From the NCBI GenBank assembly GCA_035527835.1, contig DATKZS010000137.1, forward strand, positions 1 to 54,948: a DNA stretch of 54,948 bases, in the 5' to 3' direction. The DNA is from DATKZS01 sp035527835 [NCBI: bacterium] (GTDB taxonomy: Bacteria; RBG-13-61-14). Within the stretch, counting starts at the first letter, position 1, and every line of letters begins with the position of its first letter. This document shows positions 18,503 to 26,755 of this stretch, piece by piece. The notes beneath the pieces were generated by a model that saw only the letters and a program-made list of their open reading frames with translations, did not search any database and was not told the origin of the DNA. The translations under genes were made by a program, and so were the position numbers.

Positions 18503-18533
18503 AAGAGGGGCAGGCGTTTGGCCTGCCCCTCTT
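18503..18533 (+). terminator. terminator between thiolase and DUF2007 genes
   Basis: A perfect 13-bp stem (AAGAGGGGCAGGC with GCCTGCCCCTCTT, loop GTTTG), with T residues at the 3' end of the stem and A residues at the 5' end. It can therefore act on transcripts from both convergent genes. Confidence 0.75.
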
Positions 18534-18550
18534 TGCGTAAAAAATTCCGT

Positions 18551-18796
18551 CTACTCTTCTTCAGCCTCGTACGACTTCATCAGCTCCTCCGCCCTCTCCA
18601 CGTCCTGTTCAGAAACCAGCAGCACGTGGTCGGTGTACCGGCTCCGGATGGTGTGCGCTCCGGGCGACTGGAGCGGCTCGCTGGTGACGTCGGGGGCCAT
18701 GGTGACGGCGAGGCCGTCGCTTTCGAGGAAGCTTTTAAGGAGCGTGGCGTCCGCGATCGGGCCGCGATAGATAGGGACCAATTTGGCTTGCGTCAT
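18551..18796 (-). CDS. DUF2007 family putative signal-transducing protein
   Basis: An 81-residue protein: MTQAKLVPIYRGPIADATLL, then LKSFLESDGLAVTMAPD and a C-terminal DHVLLVSEQDVERAEELM. This is the ferredoxin-like layout of DUF2007, where residues near the N-terminus read (A/P)xxx-A-xxLxSxLexxGI. The function is unknown. An upstream in-frame ATG (18943) would run through the preceding glycosyltransferase gene and is rejected. It follows that gene by 56 bases on the same strand. Confidence 0.78.
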   Translation of the reverse strand: MTQAKLVPIYRGPIADATLLKSFLESDGLAVTMAPDVTSEPLQSPGAHTIRSRYTDHVLLVSEQDVERAEELMKSYEAEEE

Positions 18797-18852
18797 GGCG
18801 GGGATTGTAGCATGGCGCGGCCGGAGCACAAAGGCCGGGAGCGCACAAGCGG

Positions 18853-20556
18853 CTAGATCCTGAAGCCGTCGGGCCTGGGGTCGCCCTGCTCCATCCTGCG
18901 CTTGACCTCGCGCCGGGTGGAGGCGATCAGGTCGGCGATCCATCCGGGCGCGGGCTCCGCCGCGGCCTTCCTGAGCTCATCCTCGGCCCGTTCCAGCGGC
19001 GCGCCTTCCACGAACAGAAGCTGCGCCAGCCACAGGCGCTGCTTGGCATCGTCACATCTCGCGACGGCGCGCTCCGCCTTCTCCCGCCCTTCCTCGATCA
19101 CGGCGCGCGCCTTGCCCGGCTCCTTCTTGAGAAGATGGTAATGGGCCAGGAAGCGATAGTCGTTCACGCGCAGCGGGTCCGGCACCCGCGGCCACGCCGC
19201 CGCCGCGAGCGCCACCGCCGCGCTCAGCAACAAAGCCGCCCGCCGGCGGCGCCCGCCGGCCGGCGACATGATGATCTCGCTAAGCCCAGCCCCCGCGAAC
19301 ACGCACATGGCCGGCACGAGCGGGATGCGGAAGCGGTCAATGAAATAGAAGCCCACGGTGGCGATGCTGAAGAGCAGGACGTAAGCGTAAAGCTCGAACG
19401 CGCGGCGCCACTCCCGGAGCGTGGCCGCGATGCCCGCCACCGCCAGCCCGAAGACCACCGGCCACGTGAGCCAGGGCAGCGCCATGATGCCCACGTATTG
19501 CTTCTCAACATAGTAGTTCATGTTGTTCGGCGCCTCGTATCCGGACAAGAACCACAGCGTCTTCACCGCCTCCCGCTTCACCAGGTCCGGCCAGCGCCCG
19601 CGATAGCTCCGGATAATGAGCCATGCGGCGCGGAACATGCTGCCCTTGCTTTGCTCGTACATCTCCATCGCGGCCTGGTCGCGGAGCCAGCCATAGGGCG
19701 GGCCGGCCGGGACGTTCCCGGAAATCAGCTCCAGCGCCCCCTGCTGGTTCAGCGCCAGCGCGGGCGCGCCGGCTTCCAGGTTCCTCGCCACCAGAACGCT
19801 GAAGACCATGATCAGGCCCGCGGCCGCGCCGGCAAGATAACGGAGCCGGGCGTAACGAGGAGCCCGGGGATTTTGGCCGGAGCGCTCCGATGCCGCGGCG
19901 GCGTCCGCGGGTTGCTCCCATCCCCGCCGCGCCGCGATGATGCTGAACGCCAGCGCCGGCAGCATGACCGCGATGTTCGGCTTGCCGATGACGGCGAGGG
20001 CGAGGACCAGGCCGACGGTGAGTCCGCGGCCGAGTCCGGGCCTTTCCCGGGCGCGCAGCATGGCCAGGACGAGGGCGGTGTTCAGGAAGGCGAGCAGGCC
20101 GTCGCGCAGCAGGGCCGCCTCGTAAAAGATGAGGGGGCCGTAGAGGGCGGTCATGAGCCCGGCCAGCAGTCCGGCCAGGTCGCCCTTCAGCCGCCGTCCC
20201 AGGAAGAAGGCGATGACGGCGCCGGCCGCGCCCAGGCAAAGCTGGACAAAGCGGGGCGTCAGCAGGTTGGGGCCGGTCACGGAGAAGACCAGGGCCAGAA
20301 AATACGGGTAGAGCGGCGACTGCCAGAACGTGCCGTTGCCGAGGAGGTCGCCGTTATGGATGCGGAGCGCCCAGGCGCAGAAGTTGAACTGGTCCGAGCT
20401 GCGGTCGAACGCCACGTCATAATAGGGGCTGTCCTGGATCTGGGCGAGGTATGCGAGACGCGCCGCGAGCGCCACCATCAACACGAGCGCGGCGTAGAGC
20501 CTGGCCCGGCGGGCGTTCCCGGCGGGCGCGGGCCCGCGCTGATTCAGTTCATCCAT
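18853..20556 (-). CDS. GT-C family glycosyltransferase (PMT/ArnT-like)
   Basis: A 567-residue polytopic membrane protein with about 10-12 hydrophobic segments. A first periplasmic loop with FDRSSDQFNFCAWALRIHNG and WQSPLYPYFLALVF resembles the acidic catalytic loop of dolichyl-phosphate-mannose-type transferases. A soluble helical tail of about 100 residues (PGKARAVIEEGREKAERAV) looks TPR-like. It probably moves a sugar from a polyprenyl carrier to a lipid or protein on the outer face of the inner membrane. It lies 11 bases behind a GT4 gene, so the two likely act together in glycan or glycolipid assembly. Confidence 0.82.
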   Translation of the reverse strand: MDELNQRGPAPAGNARRARLYAALVLMVALAARLAYLAQIQDSPYYDVAFDRSSDQFNFCAWALRIHNGDLLGNGTFWQSPLYPYFLALVFSVTGPNLLTPRFVQLCLGAAGAVIAFFLGRRLKGDLAGLLAGLMTALYGPLIFYEAALLRDGLLAFLNTALVLAMLRARERPGLGRGLTVGLVLALAVIGKPNIAVMLPALAFSIIAARRGWEQPADAAAASERSGQNPRAPRYARLRYLAGAAAGLIMVFSVLVARNLEAGAPALALNQQGALELISGNVPAGPPYGWLRDQAAMEMYEQSKGSMFRAAWLIIRSYRGRWPDLVKREAVKTLWFLSGYEAPNNMNYYVEKQYVGIMALPWLTWPVVFGLAVAGIAATLREWRRAFELYAYVLLFSIATVGFYFIDRFRIPLVPAMCVFAGAGLSEIIMSPAGGRRRRAALLLSAAVALAAAAWPRVPDPLRVNDYRFLAHYHLLKKEPGKARAVIEEGREKAERAVARCDDAKQRLWLAQLLFVEGAPLERAEDELRKAAAEPAPGWIADLIASTRREVKRRMEQGDPRPDGFRI

Positions 20557-20567
20557 TGATTGAGCCC

Positions 20568-21872
20568 CTATAGCCTGAGCGCCGCAAGGTATGAATGGGC
20601 CTGACGCGCCGGGCGCGAGCGGCGGCCGTCCGCGATGGCCATCCGGTATTGCTCTTCCACCATTTCCGCGGCCCGGTCCCAGGAGAAGGATTCGAGCGCC
20701 CGTTGCCTCGCGGCCTGGCCCATGCGTTCCCTGGCGGCGGGGTCGGCGTCGAGACGCAGCACCGCCTCGCGGATGGCCCCGCTGCTGCGCGGCCGGATGA
20801 GCAGCGCCGAAGACGGATCGGCCACCTCCGGCAGCGCCCCCGCCGTCGTGCAGATCAGCGGCACTGCGCAGGCCATGGCCTCCAGCGCCGGCAGGCCGAA
20901 GCCCTCGAACAACGACGGGACCACCGCCAGGGCCGCCCGGTTATACTCGATCACCAGCTCGTCGTTGGTGATCCTGTCCCTGAACTCGACCCGCGGCCCG
21001 AGCCCGAGCGCGGCCACCGCGTCCCGCGCGTACACCCGGCCCGGATACCGCCGGCCGTCAACGATCACCAGCTTGAAGCGATCCGGAAGCTCCGCGAGCG
21101 CGCGCAGCAGATAGATGATCCCCTTCTTCCGGTCCTCGGTGCTGCCCACGAACAGCAAGCGCCCGGGCTCGCGCTTGACGCCGGCGACCGGCCGAAACAG
21201 CCCCGCGTCCACGCCGTTCGGGACCACGCTCATGCGGCCGCGGTCCAGCCCGTAGGCCGCCCAGACCAGGTCGCGCGAAAAGGCGCTCACGGTCATGACA
21301 CGGTCGAGCCTTCGCGCCACCAGCTTCTGCATCACCACCGGGTAATAGAGCGAGCGCCTGATCCTGGCCGTGAGCCCGTGCATCTGCCTGATGTCCTCGG
21401 CCCGGTCAATCCGCAGGGGATGGTGAATGGTGGCCGCCACCGGCACGCCGAGCGCCTTCATCAGCAGGAGTCCGTAGCCCAGGCCCTGGTTGTCGTGGAC
21501 CACGTCCACCGGATCACGCGCATGAAGCGCCCGGAGCCGCGCGAACGAGCGCAGGCTGAAGGCGAGCATCTCCGGGTTTATGCCGGCGCGGGCCAGCCCG
21601 TACTCCAGGAAATTGAGCGGCGCGAACACGGAGAGAGGGCGCGCGGGCAGGGCCGCCGCGGGCCGGTTAATGAAGTTCTCGCCGGGGATGAGGTCCATCT
21701 CGGCGCCGGCGACCGGATCGGGATACGGCGGCCCGGCCATGACGCGCACCCGGTGGCCGCGGGCCACGAGCGCGCGCGCGATGTTGGTGAGGTACACCCC
21801 CTGCCCGCCGCAGAACATGTTGCCGCGGTAGGAGAGGAGGGCGACGTGGAGGCTCTTGCCGGACGCGGGCAT
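20568..21872 (-). CDS. glycosyltransferase family 4 protein
   Basis: A 434-residue GT-B fold enzyme using a nucleotide sugar. The N-terminal domain starts HVALLSYRGNMFCGGQGVYL with the glycine-rich loop of GT4. The C-terminal domain has LLFVGSTEDRKKGIIYLLRA and the EX7E motif in PSLFEGFGLPALEAMA. It is the first gene of the pair with the GT-C enzyme downstream. The acceptor and donor cannot be told from sequence. Confidence 0.92.
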   Translation of the reverse strand: MPASGKSLHVALLSYRGNMFCGGQGVYLTNIARALVARGHRVRVMAGPPYPDPVAGAEMDLIPGENFINRPAAALPARPLSVFAPLNFLEYGLARAGINPEMLAFSLRSFARLRALHARDPVDVVHDNQGLGYGLLLMKALGVPVAATIHHPLRIDRAEDIRQMHGLTARIRRSLYYPVVMQKLVARRLDRVMTVSAFSRDLVWAAYGLDRGRMSVVPNGVDAGLFRPVAGVKREPGRLLFVGSTEDRKKGIIYLLRALAELPDRFKLVIVDGRRYPGRVYARDAVAALGLGPRVEFRDRITNDELVIEYNRAALAVVPSLFEGFGLPALEAMACAVPLICTTAGALPEVADPSSALLIRPRSSGAIREAVLRLDADPAARERMGQAARQRALESFSWDRAAEMVEEQYRMAIADGRRSRPARQAHSYLAALRL

Positions 21873-21962
21873 GGTGCTAATTTATCACGGGAGCGGGGAA
21901 GGCGGAAAAAGGGAAGTGACCGCGCCGCAAGCCCGGCCGCATTGGTTAAAGTCCGCCGCGTC

Positions 21963-22931
21963 CTACAGCGTCTTGCCCAGCGCGTTGTTCACGGTGTTGA
22001 GCAGGACGGATGGCCCGTCCACCTTGCAGGCGTAGCCGTCGGCGCTGGTTTTTTTGACGAGCTCGCGCAGGTCCTGCGGCGACTTGTTGGAGTAGAAGAT
22101 GATCTTGGGGCGGGGATCGAGAGGGGTAATGAGGCCGGCCAGGTGGTCTCCGGATAGTCCGGGCATCTGCACGTCGAGCAGGACGAGGTCGGGCTTGAAG
22201 GACTTGATGGCGACGGAGGAACCCAGGGCCTGGGTCCGGGTCTGGACCTCGTAGCCGGCCTTGGAAAGGATGATCTGGGCGATGCGGCAGGTGTTGGCGT
22301 CATCGTCAATGACCATGATCCGAAGCGGGCTTTTCTTGCCGGCCGCCCGCTCGGCCCGCCGGTCCGGGTCCTCGGCATGGTCCCATTTCAGCTCGATCAC
22401 GGTCTTGCCCGCGCCTTCCCAGGAGCGATTGCGGAACTCGGCCTTGAGCCCGGCCGCGCCCGCGAGCTCGAACAGGCGCTCGAACGAGCCGAGCATCTGC
22501 GTGCTGTAGCCCTCGACCTCGTACGGCCCGAACTCCGGCTCCACGATCACGTAGATGTGGTTATCGCCCACCACGTCTATGTCAAAGCCCTCGAAGTCGA
22601 AGAAGCGGCGGTGGATGGCCTTGAAGTTTTCCAGGGTCTCGCGCGGGCTGCCTTTCTTGATGAGGTGGCCGACGTAGAGCGACGCCAGCTCCTCCATGCC
22701 GGCCCGGCCCCAGGCCCGCGCCGTGCCCGGATCGCCGTGCGCCACCTCCCGGTAGATGGCCGCGCCCATCCGCTGATAACTCTCCATCGGGTACCACGAC
22801 GCCGGCAAGATGAGCTGGGAAAGCAGCTCCCGGTCATCATCCGTCAGGTGGGGACCCCAGTCCACGTCCTTGCGCTTCCGGATCATCCGCACGTAATCAC
22901 GGAACAGCACGCCTTTGACTTGTCCGGACAT
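21963..22931 (-). CDS. TIGR02265/DUF2378-like domain fused to a C-terminal receiver
   Basis: A 322-residue protein. Residues 1-185 resemble the myxobacterial TIGR02265 (DUF2378) family: VKGVLFRDYVRMI at the start, LILPASWYPMESYQRMGAAI in the middle and a beta-rich end. Residues 203-322 form a receiver with MVIDDD (D209-D211), phospho-acceptor D253 (LVLLDVQMPGLSG) and a Lys in GYACKVDG, where the usual KP is replaced by KV. The receiver is therefore at the C-terminus, the reverse of most response regulators. The start at 22931 follows GGAGG; the longer frame from 23015 lacks a site. The output is unknown. Confidence 0.78.
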   Translation of the reverse strand: MSGQVKGVLFRDYVRMIRKRKDVDWGPHLTDDDRELLSQLILPASWYPMESYQRMGAAIYREVAHGDPGTARAWGRAGMEELASLYVGHLIKKGSPRETLENFKAIHRRFFDFEGFDIDVVGDNHIYVIVEPEFGPYEVEGYSTQMLGSFERLFELAGAAGLKAEFRNRSWEGAGKTVIELKWDHAEDPDRRAERAAGKKSPLRIMVIDDDANTCRIAQIILSKAGYEVQTRTQALGSSVAIKSFKPDLVLLDVQMPGLSGDHLAGLITPLDPRPKIIFYSNKSPQDLRELVKKTSADGYACKVDGPSVLLNTVNNALGKTL

Positions 22932-23074
22932 TGCCTTTCCCTCCTCTCTTTGGCCCTTCTCGTGGCGCGGCGCGGAGATAAAATCAGGATAACAGCGATG
23001 CGGCCATGAAGTCAAAGGCGCATCGCGCCGGCCGGATCCGCCCGCCCCGATTCCCGGTTAAGCGCGGCCGCTAT

Positions 23075-23289
23075 TTTGGAGTGCGGACTTCGACGAGCTC
23101 AGTCGAGTCGCGGCACGACGCCGCTTTCATTGGCCTTGTCATCCCCATGATGGGCTTCTAACCGCGGAGGCGCAGAGAACGCAAAGTCAGAAATATTTTT
23201 TCTCCGCGTTCTCTGCGTCTCTGCGGTGAATTGAAAGGCGCTTAAGCTTGCAGCGCCAATGAAAGCGCGGTCGTGCCCGCGCACTCCAA
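23075..23289. repeat. composite repeat: inverted 37-bp elements flanking a long hairpin
   Basis: 23253-23289 is copy 2 of the 37-bp element (identical to 14469-14505). 23075-23134 is an inverted, interrupted copy (TTTGGAGTGCG, about 23 extra bases, then CGCGGCACGACGCCGCTTTC). Between them lies a hairpin of the GCGCAGAGAACGC family, arms 23161-23186 and 23202-23227, pairing over 26 bp with few mismatches. The unit fills most of the 471-base gap 22932-23402, which has no gene. Confidence 0.85.
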
Positions 23290-23342
23290 AGTGCTTGACC
23301 GGGAATCGAGGGCTTGCCAACGGATTCAAGAAAAATTAGCCG

Positions 23343-23371
23343 TTGAAGCGCGAGCCGGATGAGAATAGAAT
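23343..23371 (+). promoter_or_regulatory. probable sigma70 promoter of the sbcD-like operon
   Basis: TTGAAG at 23343-23348 and TAGAAT at 23366-23371, separated by 17 bases. The predicted transcript would start near 23378, about 25 bases before the ATG at 23403. Confidence 0.5.
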
Positions 23372-23402
23372 ATGTCCCAGTGAACGCGCAAGGTAGACAT
23401 CC

Positions 23403-24545
23403 ATGCCCAAGAAACTCTCGCTGATCCATACCGCCGACCTCCATCTGGGAAAAAGTTTTCAAGAGCTCGGCACCCGCGGCGTCCAGCTCCGTCGCCGCAT
23501 TATATCGGCCTTCAGGCGCACCGTGGACCTTGCGCTCGACCGCCGGGCCGACTTGTTCCTCATTGCCGGCGACCTGTTCGATTCGAACACACCCTCGCGG
23601 GAGGCGCAGAGCGTGCTTGAGGCGGAGTTCGCGCGGCTGGCCGGGGCCGGCATCCGCGTTGCCGTCATGCCGGGGACCCACGACCCTCCCGGCTCACGCC
23701 CGTTCGCGTCGCCGGTGTTCTCCTCCCGGCCCCGCCACGTGTTCGTTCTCACCCCGGAAGCCCCCTCGCTGGTCCTCGATGACCTTGACCTCGCGATCGG
23801 CGCATATTTCCCCTGCCGCGACCGGGCCGGGGAGTGGACCGGGCCGGATGAATCACTCGGCCGCGGCCGGACCTTTTGCGTGGCCATGGCCCACGGCAGC
23901 GCCATGTCCGGGCTTTCCGAGGGAGGGCCCGAGGACCGCATCCCGGATTCCATCCTGCGCGCGGCGGGCGTGCATTACCTGGCGCTCGGGCACCACCACG
24001 GCGCGCGGGTGGTCGCGGACGCCGCCATGCCCGCTTATTACTCCGGCTCGCCCGAGATGCTGGCGATTGACCAGAAGGAGGCCGGGCACGCGCTCCACGT
24101 CATCCTGGAGGAGCGCGGCGGCCGGGTGGAGGTGACGGTGGACAAGGCGCGGGTGGGGACGCTTCGCTACCAGCGGCTCAAGGTCGGAATGGACGAGGCG
24201 CGGGCCGGGCGGGACCTGGCCCAGGAGCTTACGCGGCTGGCCGATCCCGAGCTCTTCCTCGACCTCATCCTGGAAGGCGCGGCCGCACTCGATGCCGAGC
24301 TTCCCGACCTGGCCGGCCTGGAGAGCACGTATGCTGATGCCTTCTTCAAGCTGCGCCTCATTGACCGGACCACCCGCACCCGGGAGCTGAATTCCCTGGC
24401 CGAGGTCCCGCCGGCCTCGGTGCTGGCGGAGTTCATGCGGAGGATGCAGGAGAGGATCAAGGAAGCGAAAAGCCCGGAGCGGGAGGAATGGGAGGAAGCG
24501 CTCCGCCTGGGCATCCATTTCCTGAGCGGGGGCGGAGTGCCATGA
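23403..24545 (+). CDS. SbcD/YhaO-like DNA repair metallophosphoesterase
   Basis: A 380-residue calcineurin-fold nuclease subunit. Metal-binding motifs in order: HTADLHLGKSF (D-x-H), IAGDLFDSN (GD), PGTHDPPGS (GNHD with N replaced by T), MAHGS and LGHHHGARVV (GHxH). These match the exonuclease subunit of the Mre11/SbcD group. The stop overlaps the ATG of the next gene (ATGA), whose product is the ATPase partner. Together they would process DNA ends or hairpins. Confidence 0.88.
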   Translation: MPKKLSLIHTADLHLGKSFQELGTRGVQLRRRIISAFRRTVDLALDRRADLFLIAGDLFDSNTPSREAQSVLEAEFARLAGAGIRVAVMPGTHDPPGSRPFASPVFSSRPRHVFVLTPEAPSLVLDDLDLAIGAYFPCRDRAGEWTGPDESLGRGRTFCVAMAHGSAMSGLSEGGPEDRIPDSILRAAGVHYLALGHHHGARVVADAAMPAYYSGSPEMLAIDQKEAGHALHVILEERGGRVEVTVDKARVGTLRYQRLKVGMDEARAGRDLAQELTRLADPELFLDLILEGAAALDAELPDLAGLESTYADAFFKLRLIDRTTRTRELNSLAEVPPASVLAEFMRRMQERIKEAKSPEREEWEEALRLGIHFLSGGGVP

Positions 24546-26650
24546 TCATCGAGCGGATCAGGATGGAGCGGTTCCGGCTCTTCCGCAAATTCTCGGCCGA
24601 GCTGGGGCCCGGCCTGGTCGTGGTGCGCGGAGCGAACGAGTCGGGCAAGAGCACGCTCATGGACGCGCTGGTCACGGCCCTCTACGTCAAGCCCGGGAGC
24701 GCCGGCGCCGAGCTTAAGAGCAATACCTCGTGGGGGGAGGAGACGCTTCCCGCGGTCGTTCTGGACCTGACGCTGGACGGCGTGCCGGCCCGGCTGGAAA
24801 AAGACTTTGCCAGGAAGAAGGTCAGGATCACGCACGCGGACCATGAAATAACCGCGGCCAGGGCGGCGGAGGAATGGATCATCTCGCGGCTCGGCTGTCC
24901 GACCCAGGCCATGTTCAAGGCCACCGCGTGCGCCGCGGAGATGGAAATAGAGATTCCCCGGATGCAGATGAGCAACTCCTGCTCCCGCGAGATCGTGGCC
25001 CGGCTCCAGGCCATGCTCACGGGCGGGCCGGGCGGGAGCCCGGCGCAGGTGATCCAGAAATTGGAGAAGAGGGCCAGGGAGATCCGCAAAAATCCCGGCG
25101 CCGGCGACCCGGAAGGAGGGCCCGCGGTCTCGTTTCGGCGCCGGCTCGAGGAAACGCGGCGGAAGCTGCACGAGCTGAGAAAGGACCTGAACGCCTCAGA
25201 CCTGGCCTCCGCCGGCCTGGAAAAGGCGCGGTCACGGGAGGCCGAGCTGGCGCGCGAGCTCAGCGCCGTGCGCGCGGCGGTCGGGAACCACCGCCTGTGC
25301 CGGGAGGCCGAAAAAAATATGGAGATCATCGCGGAGCGCCTTAACCGCCTGGCCCGGGCCGAGGAGCGCATGGCCGAGCTCAGGGAACTCGAAAAGTCCC
25401 TGTCCGCATACCCGGGATATGAAAATCTCGGCGGGGAGGCCGAGCGGCTGCAGGGCGTCAAGAACGAACGCGAGGCCCTGGACCAGCGACTCACCGAGAT
25501 CTCCCGCCGCAAATACGACAGCGAGCTCAAGATGCCGCGCAGCTTCGCCGCGCTACTGGTGTCCGCCGCGCTGGCCGTGATTGCGGGGAGCATGGCCGCC
25601 GCCGTTTTCCGGAACATCTGGCCGGCGGGACTCGGGGCCTTGGCCGCCGCGGGCCTGGCCGCGGCCGGCTTTGCCGTGCGCTCGCGGGCCGTTAAGCGGG
25701 AGCGGGCGCGCATGGCCGCGTTCGATTCCGAGATCAAAGCGGCGGAGGCCGACGTCGCCCGCATCGAGGCTGAGACCAACGGGATCGTGAAAAAGTTCGG
25801 CAAGGTCTCGGTGGATGACTGCCTCCGGGCCTACCAGGAGTTCCTGGCCCTGGCCCCCAAAGCCGGTACCGTGAAGCAGGCGGTGGCCGACCTCGCCGGC
25901 CCGACCCCGCTTCGCGAGCTCTCCGCCAGGATCGCCGCCCTGACCCTGGAGCTGCGCGTGGAAAAGGACCGCGTCCGCGAGCTCGAGCCTTATAAGATCA
26001 GCGATCCGGTCCGCTTCGCCGGCCTGGAGCAGGAAGCGGCGCGCAAGGAGGACGAGCTGATGGAGCTGGCGGCCAAGAAGAGCGAGGCCGAGGCCCGGCT
26101 GCTCGCCGCGGACTTTGATCCCGGCGAGCTGGCGGCGCTCGAGGAGGAGGAGGCCGAGCTGAGGAAATGGACCGACTACTGGGAGCGGCAACTCCGGGTG
26201 CATGACAAGTCCCTGTCCGTGCTCCGGGAGTCGGTCCAGGCGGTGATGGAGAAAGCGGGCCTGGTGATCCAGGAGGAGATCGCGCCGATCGTCAAGCGGA
26301 TCACCGCGGCCAGATACGACGAGGTGCGGGCGGATGATGACTTGTCGCTTTCCCTTTTTTCCCGGGAGCGCGGCGACTGGGTTTGCGAGGACGAGTTGAG
26401 CCTGGCCACGCGCGAGCAGTTGCATCTCGCCGCCCGGCTCGCGCTGGTGCGCCTGATCACGGAGGAGAGGCGGCCGCCCATCCTGCTCGACGACCCGTTC
26501 GCCCACTTCGACGACGAGCGCCTGGCCGCGTCCATGGCCGTGCTCAAGGAATTCTCCAGCACTTACCAGATTATCATCTTTTCGCCCACCGGCCGCTACG
26601 ACGCGCACGCGGACCGGGTGGTCCGGCTGGACGACTCCGATGGGTATTAA
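24542..26650 (+). CDS. YhaN-like SMC/Rad50-type ATPase with central membrane helices
   Basis: A 702-residue protein. The N-terminal P-loop is GANESGKSTLMDALV at about residue 33. The C-terminal signature region is SLATREQLHLAARLAL and the Walker B is ILLDDPFAHFDDERL. Between them are long coiled coils, but with two hydrophobic segments at about residues 335-383 instead of a CxxC zinc hook. This layout is that of B. subtilis YhaN (COG4717), partner of YhaO, rather than SbcC. The start at 24542 (MIIERIRMERFRLF) overlaps the nuclease stop. A membrane-tethered nuclease-ATPase complex is inferred. Confidence 0.85.
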   Translation: MIIERIRMERFRLFRKFSAELGPGLVVVRGANESGKSTLMDALVTALYVKPGSAGAELKSNTSWGEETLPAVVLDLTLDGVPARLEKDFARKKVRITHADHEITAARAAEEWIISRLGCPTQAMFKATACAAEMEIEIPRMQMSNSCSREIVARLQAMLTGGPGGSPAQVIQKLEKRAREIRKNPGAGDPEGGPAVSFRRRLEETRRKLHELRKDLNASDLASAGLEKARSREAELARELSAVRAAVGNHRLCREAEKNMEIIAERLNRLARAEERMAELRELEKSLSAYPGYENLGGEAERLQGVKNEREALDQRLTEISRRKYDSELKMPRSFAALLVSAALAVIAGSMAAAVFRNIWPAGLGALAAAGLAAAGFAVRSRAVKRERARMAAFDSEIKAAEADVARIEAETNGIVKKFGKVSVDDCLRAYQEFLALAPKAGTVKQAVADLAGPTPLRELSARIAALTLELRVEKDRVRELEPYKISDPVRFAGLEQEAARKEDELMELAAKKSEAEARLLAADFDPGELAALEEEEAELRKWTDYWERQLRVHDKSLSVLRESVQAVMEKAGLVIQEEIAPIVKRITAARYDEVRADDDLSLSLFSRERGDWVCEDELSLATREQLHLAARLALVRLITEERRPPILLDDPFAHFDDERLAASMAVLKEFSSTYQIIIFSPTGRYDAHADRVVRLDDSDGY

Positions 26651-26660
26651 GGGTGGATTG

Positions 26661-26735
26661 TTAACCGCAGAGGCGCAGAGAACGCAGGGTTATTTTTTAA
26701 ATATTTCTCTGCGTTCTCTGCGCCTCTGCGGTTAA
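26661..26735. repeat. perfect 27-bp inverted repeat between convergent genes
   Basis: 26661-26687 and 26709-26735 are exact reverse complements over 27 bases (TTAACCGCAGAGGCGCAGAG...), with an AT-rich centre of 21 bases. It lies 10 bases past the ATPase stop and 20 bases past the EnvC-like stop. It could end both transcripts although it lacks a classic T tract. Confidence 0.95.
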
Positions 26736-26755
26736 TTAAAACTCACTGAATTGAT

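Noticed and set aside
19135-22157. long plus-strand frames (19135-20559 and 20595-22157) over the glycosyltransferases
   Set aside because: Arg/Gln/His-rich shadows without motifs; the minus-strand genes carry clear family motifs.
23099-23681. minus-strand frames upstream of the SbcD-like gene
   Set aside because: They are translations of the 37-bp repeat and hairpin, running antisense into the nuclease gene.
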